A stretch of 10,109 nucleotides of DNA from an uncultured Clostridia bacterium (GTDB lineage: Bacteria > Bacillota > Clostridia > RUG12999). Below, piece by piece: positions 5,715 through 10,109 of this stretch (its first letter is position 1; every line of letters begins with the position of its first letter). Both the position numbers and the translations under genes were made by a program. The stretch lies in assembly GCA_938005345.1 (NCBI GenBank), contig CALLNG010000169.1:1-10109 (forward strand), written 5' to 3'. The notes beneath the pieces were generated by a model. It had not been told where the DNA came from. It saw nothing but the letters and a program-made list of their open reading frames with translations, and searched no databases.

Positions 5715-8700
5715 TTAAGAAATTCTGTCTGCCAGTACAATCATTTCTGCCCTTGTGATATTGCTGCCAGCGCCAATGGTGCCATCTTCATATCCTTCTA
5801 CAATACCGAGTTCAATCAATCTTGCCACTGCTCCCTTAGCATAATCTGGTACCAGCCAACCATCTGCAAACTGGTTCAAAAGGACGGTATTGCCCTCACC
5901 CACATTCAATGCACGTGCTACCATCACCATAGCGTCCACTCGCGTAACAGGCTGTTGGCCATTTAGGTTTCCAGCTTCATCCCCTTTGATTATTCCGCTC
6001 TTTTTCGCGGTCAGCATGTATTCCTTTGCCCACTCAGAGGTGCCAGGATCTACTGTCTCATCGCTAGCGGGTAAAATAGACGCGCCGATAACACCCAATA
6101 TAATTTTAACGGTTTCTTCCCGCGAGATATTTGCTTCCGGCCGAATGGTATGACTGCCGCCATCTCCAGAAATAACTCCTCTATCCATCAAGCTAACAAT
6201 CGCATTTTCTGCCCAATGACCAGCAGGTAAATCGCTGAAACGATCCCAAGGCTGCCTGGACGATATACCATTTTCTGCTTCAGACCCGCTTTCCGTTCCA
6301 TTTTCTGGCTCTGTTACTACAACAGCGCCTCCGCCTGATCCACCGCTGCTCGGACGGCCGCCACCGCCGCCCACATAGTTTTCCGGCCCGTAAACCATAA
6401 TCGTTTTCGTGGCCTTTAAACCAGCTTCTTCCGCAGTCGCACTGATGACAATGTTCCCGCTATCTGCTCCTTGCTGTACAACCAGTCTACCATCTGCACT
6501 AATTCCAACACCGGACATATCCGCTTTTTCCACTTTCCAGGTAATGTTGCTATCCATGGTTTGCCCATACTGGTCCAAAAGTCTCGCCGTATACTGCACC
6601 TGCGCACTTGCATTTTTTACATTGACACTTCCATCGCCTACAACCACAATCTGTTTGGGTTGTTGGTTCACTATAAGCGTTATTTCTTGTCTTGCATTGG
6701 GTTGGCTATTCGGGTCTATATCGTATGCAACCAATGTCAGCTTTTCCAACGCGTATGCTTTATCCGTTATACTCACAACAGCATAAATTATCGGTTTTTC
6801 ATCCACTATTTCTTCCACCATCTCTATTGAGGCGATCTGCGAAGAAGGATTTTCTAACAGGCAATAATTGTCTGCATCCAACACGTAATCCTGCAATTCC
6901 ACTCCAGCCGCCCCTTTTGCTACCGCACGGAATTTTAGTTCCACAGGCGCACCGCCAGGTTGCGGCACCTCTACAGCCAGTTTTTCCGGCACTTTCACAA
7001 ATTCAATGCTTTTCGGTGTTTGATTGGCTTCCAGCACGGGCACTTGCAGACTGGCTTGGCAACCCGTGCCATCGCTGCCCTGATAAACGGCGGTTAAATT
7101 GAAATTTTGCTCGCCCGCCCCATACGTAACCGTCACATCGACCGTAGTCCCTGTACTTGTTTCCGGTATGGTAACCTGTTCCGTAGCTCCTGACAACGTC
7201 CAGCTGATGTTTTGAGGATCTGCTACCGTGACTTTTTCCCCTTCTGCGTTGTAGAATGATGCGGTATAGGTTTCTGTAATCGCTTCCTCCTGTGCCGAAG
7301 CAGGCGCTGTGATGCTGGCCGCACCTTCTACCGCCATTGTTAGTTCTGGTACCTGCACCTGGGCAAGGTTCACTATCGCCACCTCTTCCGGCGTCAATAC
7401 CTTGTTCACTATCATAAACTCATCTATTTCAAATTCATAATCGCTTTCCTGCGAGGAATTAGCACTATATTTTCCAGTTCCATCATTCCCCAATTTCAGC
7501 GAATAAGCCCCGTTTTGCCATCCAGCGGCAAACTTAGCAGTATCAAAACTTTCCACCAGCTTCCCATCTAAATATACGTCATACTTTCCTTCCTCTGTAT
7601 TGAAAATAAGCGCCACATTGAACCATTTTTGCCCCGTGTACGGGAAGGTAACGTCTTGATATTCGCTGCCATCGCCAACCCGGGTTTTATAATCGTTCGT
7701 ACGATTCCATGCATATGCATAAACAAATCCTTTGCCGCTGGCACTGTTCCAATCTTTATTTGCAAGGATAACCGGGTCTTTTACACCTGTAAACCGGTTG
7801 GATTTTAAGGTGAACACAATGGATTTGTTTTTCAAATCCACATTACCAAAGTCCAAAAAATTCCCCTTGGTGAACACGCCGCTTTTGCCACGGATTCCCT
7901 CTCCATAGGTCATGGAACCGGAGACCGTTGGCGTAGTACCAATTTCAGCTTCGATACCATTGTCAAATGTAACTTTTGTTTCAATTGCTTCCGATACACT
8001 ATCCGGAAGGGACGGCTGCGCCATTACTGTGACCTCTTTTTGGGCGACAATCCCCTTATAGCTTGCCTTTAAGGTAAACACCGTACCAGAAGGCACCGTC
8101 GGCGCAACAGTAACAGTTGTTTCCAGTCCTGCTGCATTTTCTGGCAAACGAATTCCTTCCGTGCCTTCTACGCTCCAAATAACGGCGTCCTCCTGTACTG
8201 CCAGTTCCTCGCCGGACGCTTTGTGGAACACTGCCGCATAAAAAGCCTGTAAAGCCGCTCCTGTTTGAATTAAATAGGATTCACCTGTGATTTCTCCGCT
8301 GCCAGAAATGACAGCGCTGCCGTTTTCTTGGTTTTCCAAATCGCTATATATCTCACTGCCGTCTGCCGTACCCAGCATTACTTCCTGCATCGCAAAACTG
8401 CTGTTGACACCATCGGAAAAGGCAATCTCCGCCACATTCCCTTCTAGGTTTTCCCCGCTTAAGGTAAGATATAATTTCCCATCTTCCTCTTTTTGCCTTA
8501 CAACACTTATTCCTGCACCCGGCATCACCGCGTCCACACTCCGGCCTTCCAACGCGATAACAGTATCCAGCGCCTTTATGGCTTGATCCTGTTTATTGGA
8601 AATGGAAATTGTTGCACGGTTCCCCTGTTTGTTGAAACTCACTTTTTCAACTGTTCTCCCTTTGGATGCCATCTCTTCCTGCGCAAGGAATAGACCGCTA

Positions 8701-10109
8701 TCAAACACTTCAGACTGGCTCATAGAATCTGGTTTTTCTAAACGCAGCGCGCTCAACACCATAGCCGCAATATCTTTGTTATTACCGCCGTTAAGACGTT
8801 TTCCTGCCGGAACCGTCTGCCCGCGCGCCCCAATCATGATATCCATATCTACATCACGGTTTGAATCTCCATGAGACCCCGTCCCATTTGCATTTCGGTG
8901 CCCACCATGATCTGCGTTTATTACAAAAAAGGTGTCCTCATACAGGTTTTGTTCTTTCATTGCTTCTACAATTTTTTTGAAATGCCCATCAAACTGTTTC
9001 AGTTCTTCATAATATCCCTCTGTGAAATATCCACTTGCATGTCCATAATGATCCCTGGTATCAGACTGCATATAGGTCAGCGCCGTGTCCTTAAAACGCC
9101 CATCGTGAATATATTCTTCCAGCTGGTCAAAGCACAATGGATTTTGTGCGGTGGAAACACGATACTGGAAAAAGGTGCCGACATCCTGCTCCAAAATGCC
9201 ATTGGTAATAGGATTCCATTCTGCCACCGCAAACAGTTTGCGTTCCGGTTGTTGATTTTTTATGGCCCAAAACATGGAAGGATACTGCGGCGTCTCTAAT
9301 CCATAGTCTGGCCAGAGGGTTGCTCCCGCAATATCATTGGTAAACTGGTACTTGCTAGGCAGAGATTTCCACGGGATTCCATGGGTAATGGTACAATAGT
9401 TTTGTGCTGAAATCGGTGGATCTGTCGCATGTGCGGTGTAACTCATGGCAAACTCATTGTTAAACATCTGCATTGCATACCCATCCTTGGGCCGCAGTGC
9501 TCCCAAATCGCTTACAATGTCATAGCTATTTGTTGATTCATCACACAGGTACTGCTGGTCAGGATCATACGCCTTGCCTGCGCCGTCCATCGTGATGACA
9601 AGCGCCCGTTTATAGGGATAAATTGCAGCAACTTCCGCTACTTCTTTTTTCTGCTGCTCTGTCTCAGCCAACGCCACATCGCCCGCACCTACAACGCCGT
9701 CTTGGTTCAAATCCAGGCGGTTGACCGGCAGCACCTCGAGCGCATATCCGATTCCTTCCCCATCCAGTTCCACTTCATCGCCGGCCTCATCATATCCTTT
9801 GATATTCTCAATCGCTAAGTTGACTGTCTTTTTTTCTGAAAGATCTCTCATTTCAAAGATTGGCTGGACAATTCTGCTTTTGGAGTATTCTGCAACCGTA
9901 CTATCCAAAATAGCAGCGGCATATGACACGTGCAATGTACCATTGCCATCATCGTTCAATGTAATACCCGTCTTTGCATATTGCTGACCCTGATACACCA
10001 TCACCTCCGGGTCATATTGGATATCAAACTCTGTTTTTGCCGCAAGGCCAGTCCGTTTTCCGCAGGCATGAATGTTCAAATTAAATAGCTGCCCGGACGG
10101 TATTTTGTC
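5715..10109 (-). CDS. SLH-anchored phosphodiesterase-like surface protein with cohesin-like, LamG and Ig-like domains (N-terminus beyond right edge)
   Basis: The frame is open to the right edge, so 1464 residues are visible and the true start and signal peptide are missing (numbering here begins at the edge). Residues 1-128 resemble a cohesin-type beta domain (FDIQYDPEVMVYQG). Residues 133-144 are one dockerin-type calcium loop, DLNQDGVVGAGD. Residues about 165-480 are an alkaline-phosphatase-superfamily domain of type I phosphodiesterase type: metal ligands D175 (ITMDGAG), D353 and H357 (DHYGH), D400 and H401 (NADHGGH), H413 (GSHGD), and probable nucleophile S234 in PPISAQNYCTITHG. Ig-like (about 605-700), LamG (about 711-913) and further Ig-like domains follow, then a Gly/Ser-rich linker (about 1245-1280) and three SLH domains (about 1288-1464) that should bind the wall polymer. 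It probably cleaves a phosphoester or sulfate ester outside the cell. Fold and location are well supported; substrate is unknown. Confidence 0.92.
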   Translation of the reverse strand, partial: DKIPSGQLFNLNIHACGKRTGLAAKTEFDIQYDPEVMVYQGQQYAKTGITLNDDGNGTLHVSYAAAILDSTVAEYSKSRIVQPIFEMRDLSEKKTVNLAIENIKGYDEAGDEVELDGEGIGYALEVLPVNRLDLNQDGVVGAGDVALAETEQQKKEVAEVAAIYPYKRALVITMDGAGKAYDPDQQYLCDESTNSYDIVSDLGALRPKDGYAMQMFNNEFAMSYTAHATDPPISAQNYCTITHGIPWKSLPSKYQFTNDIAGATLWPDYGLETPQYPSMFWAIKNQQPERKLFAVAEWNPITNGILEQDVGTFFQYRVSTAQNPLCFDQLEEYIHDGRFKDTALTYMQSDTRDHYGHASGYFTEGYYEELKQFDGHFKKIVEAMKEQNLYEDTFFVINADHGGHRNANGTGSHGDSNRDVDMDIMIGARGQTVPAGKRLNGGNNKDIAAMVLSALRLEKPDSMSQSEVFDSGLFLAQEEMASKGRTVEKVSFNKQGNRATISISNKQDQAIKALDTVIALEGRSVDAVMPGAGISVVRQKEEDGKLYLTLSGENLEGNVAEIAFSDGVNSSFAMQEVMLGTADGSEIYSDLENQENGSAVISGSGEITGESYLIQTGAALQAFYAAVFHKASGEELAVQEDAVIWSVEGTEGIRLPENAAGLETTVTVAPTVPSGTVFTLKASYKGIVAQKEVTVMAQPSLPDSVSEAIETKVTFDNGIEAEIGTTPTVSGSMTYGEGIRGKSGVFTKGNFLDFGNVDLKNKSIVFTLKSNRFTGVKDPVILANKDWNSASGKGFVYAYAWNRTNDYKTRVGDGSEYQDVTFPYTGQKWFNVALIFNTEEGKYDVYLDGKLVESFDTAKFAAGWQNGAYSLKLGNDGTGKYSANSSQESDYEFEIDEFMIVNKVLTPEEVAIVNLAQVQVPELTMAVEGAASITAPASAQEEAITETYTASFYNAEGEKVTVADPQNISWTLSGATEQVTIPETSTGTTVDVTVTYGAGEQNFNLTAVYQGSDGTGCQASLQVPVLEANQTPKSIEFVKVPEKLAVEVPQPGGAPVELKFRAVAKGAAGVELQDYVLDADNYCLLENPSSQIASIEMVEEIVDEKPIIYAVVSITDKAYALEKLTLVAYDIDPNSQPNARQEITLIVNQQPKQIVVVGDGSVNVKNASAQVQYTARLLDQYGQTMDSNITWKVEKADMSGVGISADGRLVVQQGADSGNIVISATAEEAGLKATKTIMVYGPENYVGGGGGRPSSGGSGGGAVVVTEPENGTESGSEAENGISSRQPWDRFSDLPAGHWAENAIVSLMDRGVISGDGGSHTIRPEANISREETVKIILGVIGASILPASDETVDPGTSEWAKEYMLTAKKSGIIKGDEAGNLNGQQPVTRVDAMVMVARALNVGEGNTVLLNQFADGWLVPDYAKGAVARLIELGIVEGYEDGTIGAGSNITRAEMIVLADRIS
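5718..6248 (-). other. Three SLH domains encoding the wall anchor
   Basis: The three repeats start at FSDLPAGHWAENAI, at the degenerate TSEWAKEYM and at FADGWLVPDYAKGAV. Each has the typical later block (GVISGDG, GIIKGDE, GIVEGYEDG). The conserved TRAE-type motif reads SREE, TRVD and TRAE in order. SLH trimers are known to bind pyruvylated secondary cell wall polymer. A Gly-rich spacer lies just upstream at about 6255-6377. Confidence 0.92.
7371..8294 (-). repeat. Ig-LamG module, copy in the SLH-anchored gene
   Basis: This is the counterpart of the module at 504-1442. It carries an Ig-like domain with WSVEGTEGIRL and FTLKASYKG, then a LamG with DPVILANKDWN and SLKLGNDGTGKY. An additional Ig-like domain of the same style (TASFYNAEGEKV, then NFNLTAVYQG) follows at about 7040-7330, so the Ig-like unit appears more than once within this gene. 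Confidence 0.7.

Noticed and set aside
8871..9299. Plus-strand open frame of 142 codons, and others at 6409-6786 and 6692-7102
   Set aside because: They are antisense to the catalytic and Ig-like parts of the SLH-anchored gene and have no protein-like motifs or convincing ribosome binding sites.
10077..10079. TTG as the start codon of the SLH-anchored gene
   Set aside because: The frame continues upstream to the edge with sensible domain sequence (DKIPSGQLFNLN), there is no ribosome binding site before the TTG, and a start here would leave an exported protein without a signal peptide.
1..10109. Mobile element, CRISPR array, tRNA or rRNA
   Set aside because: No transposase or integrase coding sequence, no regularly spaced direct repeats and no RNA gene signatures were seen on either strand.

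Overview
The window looks like chromosomal DNA of a Gram-positive Bacillota, most likely a Clostridia member from an anaerobic or gut-type habitat. The evidence is strong AGGAGG-type ribosome binding sites, a C-terminal set of three S-layer homology (SLH) domains, large modular secreted proteins with LamG and Ig-like modules, a cohesin-like domain next to a dockerin-type calcium loop, and T-rich intrinsic terminators. Base composition is moderate. The genus cannot be named from the sequence alone.

Layout, left to right. (1) Positions 1-2588, minus strand: the first 862 codons of a large exported protein with a signal peptide and three LamG-type jelly-roll modules separated by Ig-like modules; the gene runs off the left edge, so its C-terminus is not visible. 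(2) 2589-2978: intergenic DNA with a good minus-strand promoter for gene 1 and a 16-bp-stem bidirectional terminator behind gene 2. (3) 2979-4703, minus strand: a complete 574-residue cytoplasmic glycoside hydrolase of family GH2 with both catalytic glutamates. (4) 4704-4810: a compact divergent control region in which two promoters share their -10 segment. (5) 4811-5635, plus strand: a complete AraC-family regulator. (6) 5634-5668: a second bidirectional terminator between convergent genes. (7) 5715-10109, minus strand: at least 1464 residues of a cell-surface protein whose N-terminus lies off the right edge. Its order is cohesin-like domain, one dockerin-type calcium loop, alkaline-phosphatase-superfamily phosphodiesterase-like domain, Ig-like, LamG, several Ig-like domains, Gly/Ser-rich linker, three SLH domains.

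How they may work together (inference): the araC-GH2 pair looks like a self-contained sugar-responsive unit in which the regulator controls the divergent glycosidase. The two flanking surface proteins share a related Ig-LamG module and probably act outside the cell on glycans or glycoconjugates, one of them attached to the wall through its SLH domains. No transporter is present in the window, so how substrate would reach the cytoplasmic GH2 enzyme is not shown. No RNA genes, CRISPR arrays, insertion sequences or phage genes were seen.
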